A stretch of 64,000 bases of DNA from positions 62,001-126,000 of the forward strand of contig JAPLQY010000071.1 in the NCBI GenBank assembly GCA_026399475.1. Reading direction: 5' to 3'. Below, piece after piece: positions 53,191 through 61,494 of this stretch (position 1 is its first letter; each line of letters begins with the position of its first letter). The DNA comes from Rhodocyclales bacterium (lineage in GTDB: Bacteria; Pseudomonadota; Gammaproteobacteria; Burkholderiales; Rhodocyclaceae). The notes under the pieces were generated by a model. It did not search any database, was not told where the DNA came from, and saw nothing but the letters and a program-made list of their open reading frames with translations. Position numbers and translations under genes: made by a program.

Positions 53191-54771
53191 ATGCCAGAAC
53201 TGAGCACTGCCGATCACGGCACTTCGCCACCGCGAGTAAGGATTCCGCGCCACTACAACGCGGCGTACGACCTGATCCAGAGAAATCTCCTGGCCGGGCG
53301 GGCGCAGAAGATCGCCTACATAGACGACCATGGAAGCTATTCCTACGGCGACCTTGCAGAGCGGGTAAATCGCTTTGGCAACGTCCTCACCGGTATCGGC
53401 CTGGAAGCCGAGACCCGCGTGCTCCTGTGCCTTCTCGATACCATTGATTTCCCGACGGCATTTCTTGGCAGCATTCAGGCCGGCATCGTCCCGATTGCCG
53501 CCAATACGCTGCTGACCACGGCTGACTATGACTTCATGCTCGGAGATTCCCGGGCCAAGGCCCTGGTGGTTTCGGAAGCATTGTGGCCAGCTTTCGCGCC
53601 CGTCGTGGCGAAGCACAGGACGCTGCGACATGTCATCATCTCAGGCAAGGATGGCAAGGGCTATCCTTGCCTGAGCGACCTGATGAAGGGCGTCAGTCCC
53701 AACTTCGAGCCCGCGCCGACCACCTGCGATGACTTCTGCTTCTGGCTGTACTCCTCGGGGTCGACGGGTACTCCGAAGGGCACGGTGCACCTGCATTCGC
53801 ATCTGATCCAGACGGCGGAACTCTACGGCAAGCCGATACTGGGAATCCTTGAGGATGACTTGGTGTTTTCGGCGGCGAAACTGTTTTTCGCCTATGGCCT
53901 GGGCAACGGACTTTCGTTTCCGCTTTCGGTCGGAGCGACCACCGTGCTCATGGCCGAGCGGCCCACGCCCCAGGCCGTTTTCAAGAGATTGCGTGAGCAT
54001 CAGCCGACGATATTCTATGGGGTGCCGACGCTGTATGCCGCCCTTCTCGCCAGCCCCGACATGCTCAAGCGCGAGGAGGTGCAGGGCTTGCGCATCTGCG
54101 CTTCCGCCGGGGAAGCTCTGCCGGCGGATATTGGTCGGCGCTGGACCGAACTGCTCGGGGTCGAGATTCTCGATGGCATCGGCTCCACTGAAATGCTGCA
54201 TATCTTTCTTTCCAACCGCAGCGGTGAAGTACGTTACGGCACCACCGGCAAACCTGTGCCGGGCTATGCGGTGCGCCTGATCGGTGAGGATGGCAACCCG
54301 GTGCCGCCGGGCGAAATCGGCGAACTGCAGATCAACGGTCCCAGTTCCGCCGTCATGTACTGGAACAACCGCGAGAAGTCGCGCAATACCTTCATGGGTG
54401 AATGGACGCGCAGTGGCGACAAGTACATCGAAACGGCCGACGGCTACTTCCAGTACTGCGGTCGTTCCGATGACATGCTGAAAGTGTCCGGTATCTACGT
54501 TTCGCCCTTCGAAGTGGAGGGGGCGTTGATGACCCACGAAGCGGTTCTCGAGGCTGCCGTGGTAGCGCACGCCGACTCCGACGAACTGATCAAACCCAAG
54601 GCCTACGTCGTTCTGAAAGAAGGATTCGAGCCGTCCGCAGCGCTGGCTGAGCAGATGAAGCAGCACGTCAAGGACAAGCTGGCTCCCTACAAGTATCCGC
54701 GCTGGCTCGATTTCGTCACCGAGTTGCCGAAGACGGCCACCGGCAAGATCCAGCGTTTCAAGCTGCGCTGA
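53191..54771 (+). CDS. bzdA: Benzoate-CoA ligase
   Basis: AMP-forming ligase (526 aa) that makes benzoyl-CoA, entry point of both the bzd and box routes. The P-loop YSSGSTGTPKGTVHLHSH, the IGSTEMLHIF motif, GRSDDMLKVSGIYVSPFEVE and the terminal catalytic lysine in PKTATGKIQRFKLR fit benzoate-CoA ligases. The ATG at 53191 follows GGAGGAGGATAAAG. It may be cotranscribed with the importer that follows. Confidence 0.92.
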   Translation: MPELSTADHGTSPPRVRIPRHYNAAYDLIQRNLLAGRAQKIAYIDDHGSYSYGDLAERVNRFGNVLTGIGLEAETRVLLCLLDTIDFPTAFLGSIQAGIVPIAANTLLTTADYDFMLGDSRAKALVVSEALWPAFAPVVAKHRTLRHVIISGKDGKGYPCLSDLMKGVSPNFEPAPTTCDDFCFWLYSSGSTGTPKGTVHLHSHLIQTAELYGKPILGILEDDLVFSAAKLFFAYGLGNGLSFPLSVGATTVLMAERPTPQAVFKRLREHQPTIFYGVPTLYAALLASPDMLKREEVQGLRICASAGEALPADIGRRWTELLGVEILDGIGSTEMLHIFLSNRSGEVRYGTTGKPVPGYAVRLIGEDGNPVPPGEIGELQINGPSSAVMYWNNREKSRNTFMGEWTRSGDKYIETADGYFQYCGRSDDMLKVSGIYVSPFEVEGALMTHEAVLEAAVVAHADSDELIKPKAYVVLKEGFEPSAALAEQMKQHVKDKLAPYKYPRWLDFVTELPKTATGKIQRFKLR

Positions 54772-54906
54772 GCGTGCTGGAGGCGGGCGTACGGTGTCAT
54801 TCGGCTTGACGTGCCAGCAGGGAAGTGTTGTGATTACAGGTCTAAAAACCGCATCGGGCGCGAACGCCTTTGCGTCCTTGAAAAAAAACTGAGTGAGGAG
54901 AACACA

Positions 54907-56109
54907 ATGCAAAAAAAATCAAATTACGACCGCCGCGGATTCCTGCTGGGCAGCAGCGCCATTGCCGGCGCGACGGCAGCGGGCAGCTTGTTGCCGGCCG
55001 GTATGGCTTTGGCACAGCAGGGAAAGCTGAAAGTCGGTCTGATGCTGCCCTATACGGGTACGTTCGCGCAACTCGGCGTTGCCATCACCAACGGCTTCAA
55101 GCTGGCAGTCGAAGAGCGCGGTGGCAAGCTCGGCGGGCGCGAGATCGAGTATTTCACGGTGGATGACGAGTCCAACCCGGCCAAGGCGCCGGAGAACGTC
55201 AGCAAGCTGGTGCAACGCGACAAGGTCGATGTTGTGATCGGCACCGTCCATTCGGGCGTGGTGATGGGCATGGCCAAAGTCTTGAAGGAATCCGGCACCC
55301 TGTGGATCAATCCCAACGGTGGTGCCGGTGCCATGACGGGTGCCGCGTGCGCGCCCAACTTCTTTCGCACTTCCTTCTCCAACTGGCAGACCACGCATGC
55401 GCTGGGCAAGGTGCTCAAGGCCAAGGGCCATAAGAATGCCGTCTTCATCACCTGGAAATATGCCGCCGGCGAGGAGATGATGGAGGGTTTCAAGGAGGGC
55501 TTCGAAAAGGAAGGCGGCAAGCTGACCAAGGAGCTCTATGTGCCCTTCCCGCAGGTGGAATTCCAGGCCTTGCTGACAGAAATCGCCAGCATCAAGCCCG
55601 ATGCCGTGGTGGCCTTCTTTGCCGGTGGCGGTGCGGCCAAGTTCCTCAAGGACTACCAGGCAGCCGGCCTCAAAGGCAAGATTCCGCTGTATGGATCGGG
55701 CTTTCTCACCGATGGCGTGCTCGATGCGGTGGGCGATGCCGGCGAAGGCGTCGAGACCACGCTGCACTATGCCGACGGACTGGACACGAAGAAGGACAAG
55801 GCCTTCCGCCTGGCCTATGCCAAGACCTTCAAGTTGCAGCCCGACGTCTATGCGGTGCAGGGCTACGACGCCGGCCAGTTGCTGGCCGCCGGTCTCGAAG
55901 GCGCCAAGGGCAATATCGGCGACAAGGTCGGCGTGATCAAGGCCATGGAAGCCGCCAAGATCGACAGCCCACGGGGTCAGTGGACTCTTTCCAAGGCGCA
56001 CAATCCGGTGCAGGACATGTATCTGCGCAAGGTGGTCGGCAAGGAGAACAAGGTTCAGGGCGTGGCCTGGAAAGCCCTGGCCGACCCGGCTCGCGGCTGC
56101 AAGGCGTAG
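54907..56109 (+). CDS. bzdB1: ABC transporter substrate-binding protein with twin-arginine signal
   Basis: Periplasmic binding protein (400 aa, Peripla_BP_6 type) of the second HAAT importer, placed like bzdB1 in Azoarcus. The signal has the Tat motif YDRRGFLLGSS, then a hydrophobic stretch and cleavage near ALAQQG. The mature start KLKVGLMLPYTGTFAQLG is typical. The ATG at 54907 follows GTGAGGAGAACACA. Uptake of benzoate or a related aromatic acid is inferred from context. Confidence 0.87.
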   Translation: MQKKSNYDRRGFLLGSSAIAGATAAGSLLPAGMALAQQGKLKVGLMLPYTGTFAQLGVAITNGFKLAVEERGGKLGGREIEYFTVDDESNPAKAPENVSKLVQRDKVDVVIGTVHSGVVMGMAKVLKESGTLWINPNGGAGAMTGAACAPNFFRTSFSNWQTTHALGKVLKAKGHKNAVFITWKYAAGEEMMEGFKEGFEKEGGKLTKELYVPFPQVEFQALLTEIASIKPDAVVAFFAGGGAAKFLKDYQAAGLKGKIPLYGSGFLTDGVLDAVGDAGEGVETTLHYADGLDTKKDKAFRLAYAKTFKLQPDVYAVQGYDAGQLLAAGLEGAKGNIGDKVGVIKAMEAAKIDSPRGQWTLSKAHNPVQDMYLRKVVGKENKVQGVAWKALADPARGCKA

Positions 56110-56120
56110 CAATTCGCGGC

Positions 56121-56152
56121 AAAAAGGGCGGCAGGTGTCTGCCGCCCTTTTT
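56121..56152 (+). terminator. Hairpin terminator/attenuator after the binding-protein gene
   Basis: A 14-bp stem AAAAAGGGCGGCAG/CTGCCGCCCTTTTT with a GTGT loop and T-rich tail lies between the binding protein and the permease genes, so it probably lowers expression of the membrane and ATPase genes relative to the binding protein. Confidence 0.88.
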
Positions 56153-56220
56153 GCGCCTCCGAACATGCTCACGGCACGGCTTGCCGTTCCGCCAGCACCG
56201 ACTCCCATGCGTCCGCCCCA

Positions 56221-57087
56221 ATGGATTTCGCTTTTTTCCTGATTCAATTGCTCAACGGCCTGCAATACGGCCTGTTGCTGTTCCTGGTCGCCAGCGGCCT
56301 GACGCTGGTATTCGGCATCATGGGCATCATCAATCTGGCCCACGGCAGCTTCTACATGGTGGGAGCCTATCTCGCCTGGTCGCTGTCCAGCATGACCGGA
56401 AGCCTGACCGCAGCGATCCTGCTGGCGATCCCCTTGACGGTGATCCTCGGCATGGCGCTGGAACGCCTGCTGTTCCGCCATCTGTATCAGCGCGACCACC
56501 TCTACCAGGTGCTGCTGACCTACGGCCTGATCCTGGTGTTCGAAGAACTGCGCAGCCTGATCTGGGGTGACGACGTGCATGGCGTTGCCGTGCCGGCCCT
56601 GCTCAATGCCTCGATACCGCTGACCGACAACCTGTCCTATCCGGTCTATCGGCTCGCCATCTCGGGAGTTTGCCTGTTGCTGGCAGCGGCCCTTTATTTC
56701 CTGATCCAGAAGACCCGCATCGGCATGATGATTCGCGCGGGGGCCAGCAATCGCGACATGGTCCAGTCGCTCGGTATCGACATCAAGCTGATCTACACGC
56801 TGGTATTCGCCCTGGGTATCGCGCTGGCGGCCTTTGCCGGCATGATCAATGCGCCGCTGTCCTCGGTGTTTCCCAACATGGGCGGCCAGGTGCTGATCGT
56901 CTGCTTCGTGGTCGTCGTCATCGGTGGCATCGGTTCCGTCAAGGGTGCCATGGCGGCCTCGCTGATGATCGGACTGGCCGAGACCTTGGGCCAGGTGCTG
57001 GTGCCGGAAGTGGCGGGCATGATTGTCTATGTGCTGATGGCCATCGTGCTCGTGTGGCGGCCGGAAGGCCTCTTTGGGCGGGCCTGA
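56221..57087 (+). CDS. HAAT-family ABC transporter permease, LivH type (second importer)
   Basis: Permease of 288 aa with about eight membrane segments; motifs GLTLVFGIMGIINLAHGSFYMVGAY (about residues 29-53, outlined) and VVVIGGIGSVKGAMAASLMIG. The ATG at 56221 lies after the terminator, and the ribosome site is poor. It works with the following permease and two ATPases. Confidence 0.88.
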   Translation: MDFAFFLIQLLNGLQYGLLLFLVASGLTLVFGIMGIINLAHGSFYMVGAYLAWSLSSMTGSLTAAILLAIPLTVILGMALERLLFRHLYQRDHLYQVLLTYGLILVFEELRSLIWGDDVHGVAVPALLNASIPLTDNLSYPVYRLAISGVCLLLAAALYFLIQKTRIGMMIRAGASNRDMVQSLGIDIKLIYTLVFALGIALAAFAGMINAPLSSVFPNMGGQVLIVCFVVVVIGGIGSVKGAMAASLMIGLAETLGQVLVPEVAGMIVYVLMAIVLVWRPEGLFGRA

Positions 57088-57091
57088 GCGC

Positions 57092-58081
57092 ATGCAGAAT
57101 TCCCGCCTGGTGCAATACCTGCCGTATCTCGTGGTCGGCCTGCTCGCCCTGTTTCCGCTGGTCGAGAGCACCTTCTACATGCAGTTGCTGACCAAGGTCC
57201 TGATCATGGCCATCTTCGCCATGAGCCTCGATCTGCTGGTCGGCTATACGGGCCTCGTCAGCTTCGGCCACGCGGCCTACTTCGGCCTGGCAGGCTATGC
57301 CCTGGCGCTGATGGCGCCGAAGTACGAGACGGTCAGCCTGTGGTGGTCGCTGCCGGCGTCGATCGGTGTCTGCGCGCTGTTTGCGCTGATCACCGGCATG
57401 CTGGTGCTGCGCACTCGCGGCATCTACTTCATCATGGTCACGCTGGCCTTCGCGCAGATGCTGTTCTTCATTTTTCATGACACCAAGATCGGCGGCGGAT
57501 CGGACGGCATTTATATTTACGCCAAGCCGGTGATGAAGCTGGGTGAGACAGACCTCGTCAACCTCGAAAAGCCGGAGAACTTCTATTGGCTGGCGCTGAT
57601 CCTGATGGCTGGCGTATTTCTGCTGTTGCGTCGCGTGCTCGGGTCGCCTTTCGGACGCGCCCTGCTCGGCATCAAGGTCAATGAACATCGCATGCGCGCG
57701 CTGGGCTTTCCGGTATTTCGCTACCAGCTGGCGAGCTTCACGCTCTCCGGCGCGCTGGCCGGCGTGGCCGGCTATCTGGCTGCCGTGCAGTACGGCTTCG
57801 TCAATCCGGAAATCCTGTCCTGGCACCAGTCGGGAGCGGTGCTCATGATGGTGATCCTGGGCGGCATGGGCACCCTTTACGGATCGGTGATCGGGGCCTT
57901 TGCTTTCGTCATCCTGCAGGAAGTGCTGTCGAACCAGGCCTGGTTCGGCCCCTCGGCCAAGCATTGGCAATTGGCCATGGGCATCTTCATCATGCTGGTG
58001 GCGCTCTATCTGCCGCAGGGCCTTGCCGGGCTGGCGCAGAAATTCCGCCGCGAGCCGGCGGCGGAGGCCGGTGATGAATGA
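57092..58081 (+). CDS. HAAT-family ABC transporter permease, LivM type (second importer)
   Basis: Permease of 329 aa with LivM features SLDLLVGYTGLVSFGHAAYFGLAGY (about residues 46-70, outlined) and GGMGTLYGSVIGAFAF. The ATG at 57092 is 4 nt after the previous stop; a TTG 18 nt upstream is possible but less likely. Its end overlaps the livG start by 8 nt. Confidence 0.87.
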   Translation: MQNSRLVQYLPYLVVGLLALFPLVESTFYMQLLTKVLIMAIFAMSLDLLVGYTGLVSFGHAAYFGLAGYALALMAPKYETVSLWWSLPASIGVCALFALITGMLVLRTRGIYFIMVTLAFAQMLFFIFHDTKIGGGSDGIYIYAKPVMKLGETDLVNLEKPENFYWLALILMAGVFLLLRRVLGSPFGRALLGIKVNEHRMRALGFPVFRYQLASFTLSGALAGVAGYLAAVQYGFVNPEILSWHQSGAVLMMVILGGMGTLYGSVIGAFAFVILQEVLSNQAWFGPSAKHWQLAMGIFIMLVALYLPQGLAGLAQKFRREPAAEAGDE

Positions 58082-58856
58082 GCCGGATTCCATGAACAAG
58101 ACGCCAATTCTCAGCACGCGTGGATTGACCAAGCGTTTCGGCGGACTGGTCGCCGTCAGCGATGTGTCGCTCGATCTTTTTGTCGGCGAAGTCCATGTCG
58201 TGATCGGCCCCAATGGCGCCGGCAAGTCGACGCTGACCAACCTGCTTTCGGGTGATCTGCCGCCGACCTCGGGCGAGGTGATGTTCGAGGGTCGTGACAT
58301 CGCCGGCTGCACTTCCGACCACATCTCGCGCCTCGGCATTGGCCGCAGCTACCAGAAGACCAACATCTTCCTGCCCTTCACGGTATTCGAGAACTGCCGC
58401 CTCGCCGCACAGTCGCGCACGCCGCACGCCTTGCACGTTTTCAGCCGGGCCGAGGCCTACGGCGAGATCAATCGCCTGGCCGAGGAGGCGATGGCGGCGG
58501 CGGGCCTCACGCATCGCGCCCAGCGTGTCGCGGCCACCCTGTCGCATGGCGAACAGCGCCAGCTGGAAATTGCCATGTGCGTGGCAACGCAACCGCGGAT
58601 ATTGCTGCTGGACGAACCTCTCGCCGGCATGGGGCCGCATGAGTCGCAGCGCATGGTGGAACTGATCAAGAAACTGACCGCCGATCATGCCATCATGCTG
58701 ATCGAGCACGACATGGACGCGGTGTTTGCCCTGGCACACCGGCTCACGGTGATGGTCAACGGCGAGGTCCTCGAATCCGGAACGCCGGAAGCCGTCCGCT
58801 CCAGTCCCGCGGTGCAACTGGCCTATCTCGGCGGCGAGGAGCTTCTCCATGAATGA
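58074..58856 (+). CDS. HAAT-family ABC transporter ATPase, LivG type (second importer)
   Basis: ATPase of 260 aa with Walker A GPNGAGKSTLTNLL, signature-like LSHGEQRQLEIAM, Walker B ILLLDEPLAGMGP and H-loop EHDMDAVF. The ATG at 58074 has GGAGG upstream; a second in-frame ATG is at 58092. It overlaps both neighbouring genes. Confidence 0.88.
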   Translation: MNEPDSMNKTPILSTRGLTKRFGGLVAVSDVSLDLFVGEVHVVIGPNGAGKSTLTNLLSGDLPPTSGEVMFEGRDIAGCTSDHISRLGIGRSYQKTNIFLPFTVFENCRLAAQSRTPHALHVFSRAEAYGEINRLAEEAMAAAGLTHRAQRVAATLSHGEQRQLEIAMCVATQPRILLLDEPLAGMGPHESQRMVELIKKLTADHAIMLIEHDMDAVFALAHRLTVMVNGEVLESGTPEAVRSSPAVQLAYLGGEELLHE

Positions 58857-59667
58857 GAATAGGGGCCTTCCCCCCAGCCCCCTCCCCATGGGCGGGGGTG
58901 ACGAAGGCTCGCTGCGCTCGCAGCCAAACGATTCTCAGCCTAGGGGCGGCCCGTCGGCTGAGGTGCTGCTGCAGGCCAGCGGCCTGCATACCTTTTACGG
59001 CGTCAGCCACATCCTTCATGGCGTGGATTTTTCGGTGGGCAAGGGTGAAACCATCGGCCTGATGGGGCGCAATGGCATGGGCAAGACCACCCTGATCAAG
59101 ACCATGCTCGGTCTGGTGCGCCCGCGCGAAGGAACGGTCAAGGTGCGTGGCGCCGACATGACCCAGGCCGCGACACACACCATTGCCCGCCGCGGTATCG
59201 CCTACGTACCGGAAGGCCGCGGCATTTTTCCCAATCTTTCGGTACGCGAGAACCTGGTGATGGCGGCGCGCGCAGGTGTCGACGGTCGTCGCGAGTGGGA
59301 CTTCGATCGCGTCATACAGACTTTTCCGCGCCTCGGCGAGCGCCTGGCCAACGGTGGCGCGCAGTTGTCAGGCGGCGAGCAGCAAATGCTGACCATCGGC
59401 CGCGCGCTGATGACCAATCCCGACCTGCTGATCCTCGACGAAGCCACCGAGGGCCTGGCGCCGCTGATCGCGCGGGAAATCTGGAGCATCATCAAGGCCA
59501 TTCGTGCCTCCGGCATCGCCACCGTGATCGTGGACAAGAACTACGCGGCCGTCATGGCGCTGGCGGATCGCAGCGTAGTGCTGGTGAAGGGCAGGGTGGT
59601 GTTTGCCGGCGCGTCCAGGGAGCTTTCCGGCAACACGGAGCTGATGCATCGCTTTCTTGGAGTTTGA
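58849..59667 (+). CDS. HAAT-family ABC transporter ATPase, LivF type, with repeat-derived N-terminal extension
   Basis: ATPase of 272 aa with Walker A GRNGMGKTTLIKTM, signature LSGGEQQMLTIGRAL, Walker B LLILDEATEGLAP. LivF proteins normally begin close to the LHTFYG motif. Here about 40 extra residues rich in Pro, Gly and Ser precede it, encoded by a GC-rich repeat at 58861-58955 that kept the frame open. The ATG at 58849 has GAGGAG upstream and overlaps livG. No internal ATG with a ribosome site is evident before the core. Confidence 0.85.
   Translation: MNENRGLPPSPLPMGGGDEGSLRSQPNDSQPRGGPSAEVLLQASGLHTFYGVSHILHGVDFSVGKGETIGLMGRNGMGKTTLIKTMLGLVRPREGTVKVRGADMTQAATHTIARRGIAYVPEGRGIFPNLSVRENLVMAARAGVDGRREWDFDRVIQTFPRLGERLANGGAQLSGGEQQMLTIGRALMTNPDLLILDEATEGLAPLIAREIWSIIKAIRASGIATVIVDKNYAAVMALADRSVVLVKGRVVFAGASRELSGNTELMHRFLGV
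58861..58955. repeat. Repeat element inserted into the 5' end of livF
   Basis: The segment has CCCCCAGCCCCCTCCCCATGGGCGGGGG-type hairpin sequence (about 58873-58899, outlined) and the GGCTCGCTGCGCTCG core shared with the family A elements, especially the copy at 51780. It lies in frame within a coding sequence. Confidence 0.6.
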
Positions 59668-59671
59668 GGTA

Positions 59672-60442
59672 ATGCAGAGCGGTTTCATCAAGGCCGCCGG
59701 CCGCAATCTCGAATACCAACTGATCCCGGCCCACCAGATCAACCGGCCGACCTTGGTGCTGCTGCATGAAGGTCTCGGCTCGGTGGCGATGTGGCGCGAT
59801 TTTCCGGCTCGTCTCGCGGCTGCGACGGGTTGCAGAACCCTGGTCTACTCGCGCTATGGCTATGGCCAGTCGGATGTCCTCGAACAGCCATTCAAGCCCG
59901 ATTTCATGCACCGTGAGGCGCGCGAGGCCTTGCCCGAAGTCCTCGCGGCGCTGGATATCGAAAACCCGGTTCTGGTCGGACATTCCGACGGCGCCTCGAT
60001 CGCCCTGCTGAATGCGGGCAGCGCTTACCCGACGGCCGGTCTGGTAGTCATGGCGCCGCACTGCTTTGTCGAAGACATCTCGATTCGCAGCATAGCCGCG
60101 GCCAAAGTCGCCTTCGAGGCCACCGACCTGCCGGCCAAACTGGGCAAGTATCACCGCGATGTCAATCGCACGTTCTATGGCTGGAATGACATCTGGCTGA
60201 ACCCGGATTTCCGGTCATGGAACATCGAAGATTGCCTGCCGCATATCAATTGTCCCATCCTCGCGATCCAGGGCGAGGACGATGAATACGGCACCATGAT
60301 GCAGATCGAGGCGATTGCGGCACATGCATCGGGCTCGCCTGATGTCGAACTGCTGAAACTCGCTGATTGCCGGCACTCTCCGCATCGGGATCAGACGGCG
60401 GCCGTGATTGATGCGATAGCGCGCTTCACCGACATCGTATAG
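59672..60442 (+). CDS. Alpha/beta-fold hydrolase
   Basis: It has 256 aa with the nucleophile elbow VGHSDGAS, an oxyanion region LLHEGLGSVAMW and a likely catalytic histidine in DCRHSPHRDQ. Such hydrolases next to aromatic clusters often act on esters, lactones or thioesters. The start at 59672 is 4 nt after livF, so it is probably part of the same operon. Substrate unknown. Confidence 0.78.
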   Translation: MQSGFIKAAGRNLEYQLIPAHQINRPTLVLLHEGLGSVAMWRDFPARLAAATGCRTLVYSRYGYGQSDVLEQPFKPDFMHREAREALPEVLAALDIENPVLVGHSDGASIALLNAGSAYPTAGLVVMAPHCFVEDISIRSIAAAKVAFEATDLPAKLGKYHRDVNRTFYGWNDIWLNPDFRSWNIEDCLPHINCPILAIQGEDDEYGTMMQIEAIAAHASGSPDVELLKLADCRHSPHRDQTAAVIDAIARFTDIV

Positions 60443-60468
60443 ATCGCCGTCCGGCCAGCGCCGACTTT

Positions 60469-61371
60469 CTAGGCTGAAAACAATTCCGCGAACTGCTGCC
60501 GCAGCCAGCGGTTGCCCTTGTCGTCGTGGAAGCGTTCCTGCCAGCATTGCTTGATGTCGAACGCCGGGATCGCGATCGGCAGCGGCAGCAGCTTGACGTC
60601 GTTATGCTGCGACAACTGGCTGCCGACGCTGTGCGGAACGATGGCGACCATGTCCGTGGTGGCGACGATGCTCGCCAGCACCAGGAAGTTCTGCATGCGC
60701 AAAGTGATGCGCTGTTCCAGGCCGTGCTCGACCAGCGTGCGCTCGATGATGCCGTGACCCCATCCGCCCGGCGTAACGATCGCATGGGATGCCGCGGCGA
60801 ACTGGCGCGCCGTGATGCGTTCGCCTATGACCGGATGGCCCTTGCGCACGACGCAGACGTAGCGGTCGCGGAACAGCCGCTGCATGAAGAAACCGGCTCC
60901 CAGGTCGGGCAGGTTGCCGATTGCCAGGTCGACCTCCCCGTTGCGCAAGGCATCCTCCGCCGACTCGGACGGCATGGGCAGGGTGCTGATGCGCACTCCG
61001 GGAGCCGCGCGGTGCAGGCGCGCCAGCAGTCGCGGCAGGAAGTAGGCTTCGCCGAGGTCGGTGAGATAAATCGCGAAGCTGCGCTGCGAGGTGGCGGGGT
61101 CGAACTCCTGGCTGGTACCGAGCGAGACGCGAATGCTGGCGAGCGCCTGCCGGATCGGATCGGCGATCGTCTGGGCATAGGGCGTTGGCACCATGGCATT
61201 GGCGAGGCGGACGAAGAGTCGGTCTCCCGTGGCTTTGCGCATGCGCGCCAGGGCGTTGCTGGCCGCCGGTTGCGACAGCTTGAGGCGGTCGGCGGCGCGG
61301 CTGATCGAACCTTCCGCGAGCACTGCATCGAAGACCACCAGCAGGTTCAGATCGAATTCTGAAATATTCAT
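60469..61371 (-). CDS. LysR-family transcriptional regulator
   Basis: It has 300 aa: an N-terminal winged HTH (FDLNLLVVFDAVLAEGSISRAADRL, about residues 6-30, outlined; then QPAASNALARMRK) and a periplasmic-binding-like effector domain. It diverges from the aryl-AMP ligase gene across a 123-bp gap, the classic layout for a LysR activator of the adjacent operon. It is convergent with the hydrolase. Confidence 0.9.
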   Translation of the reverse strand: MNISEFDLNLLVVFDAVLAEGSISRAADRLKLSQPAASNALARMRKATGDRLFVRLANAMVPTPYAQTIADPIRQALASIRVSLGTSQEFDPATSQRSFAIYLTDLGEAYFLPRLLARLHRAAPGVRISTLPMPSESAEDALRNGEVDLAIGNLPDLGAGFFMQRLFRDRYVCVVRKGHPVIGERITARQFAAASHAIVTPGGWGHGIIERTLVEHGLEQRITLRMQNFLVLASIVATTDMVAIVPHSVGSQLSQHNDVKLLPLPIAIPAFDIKQCWQERFHDDKGNRWLRQQFAELFSA

Positions 61372-61494
61372 GGCGTGAATGAACTGTATTGATTCTATTC
61401 GCTACAAGTAGATAGTGTTTTGCTCTAGAGTGCAAGTTGCGATGAGGCTCTTGTCGTGACAGATCGGGAAAACCGACGACAAAAGGAGGAGAAC

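Noticed and set aside
54919-57171. Open frame of 750 codons on the minus strand across the second importer
   Set aside because: It spans two well-supported plus-strand genes and their terminator; composition effect only.
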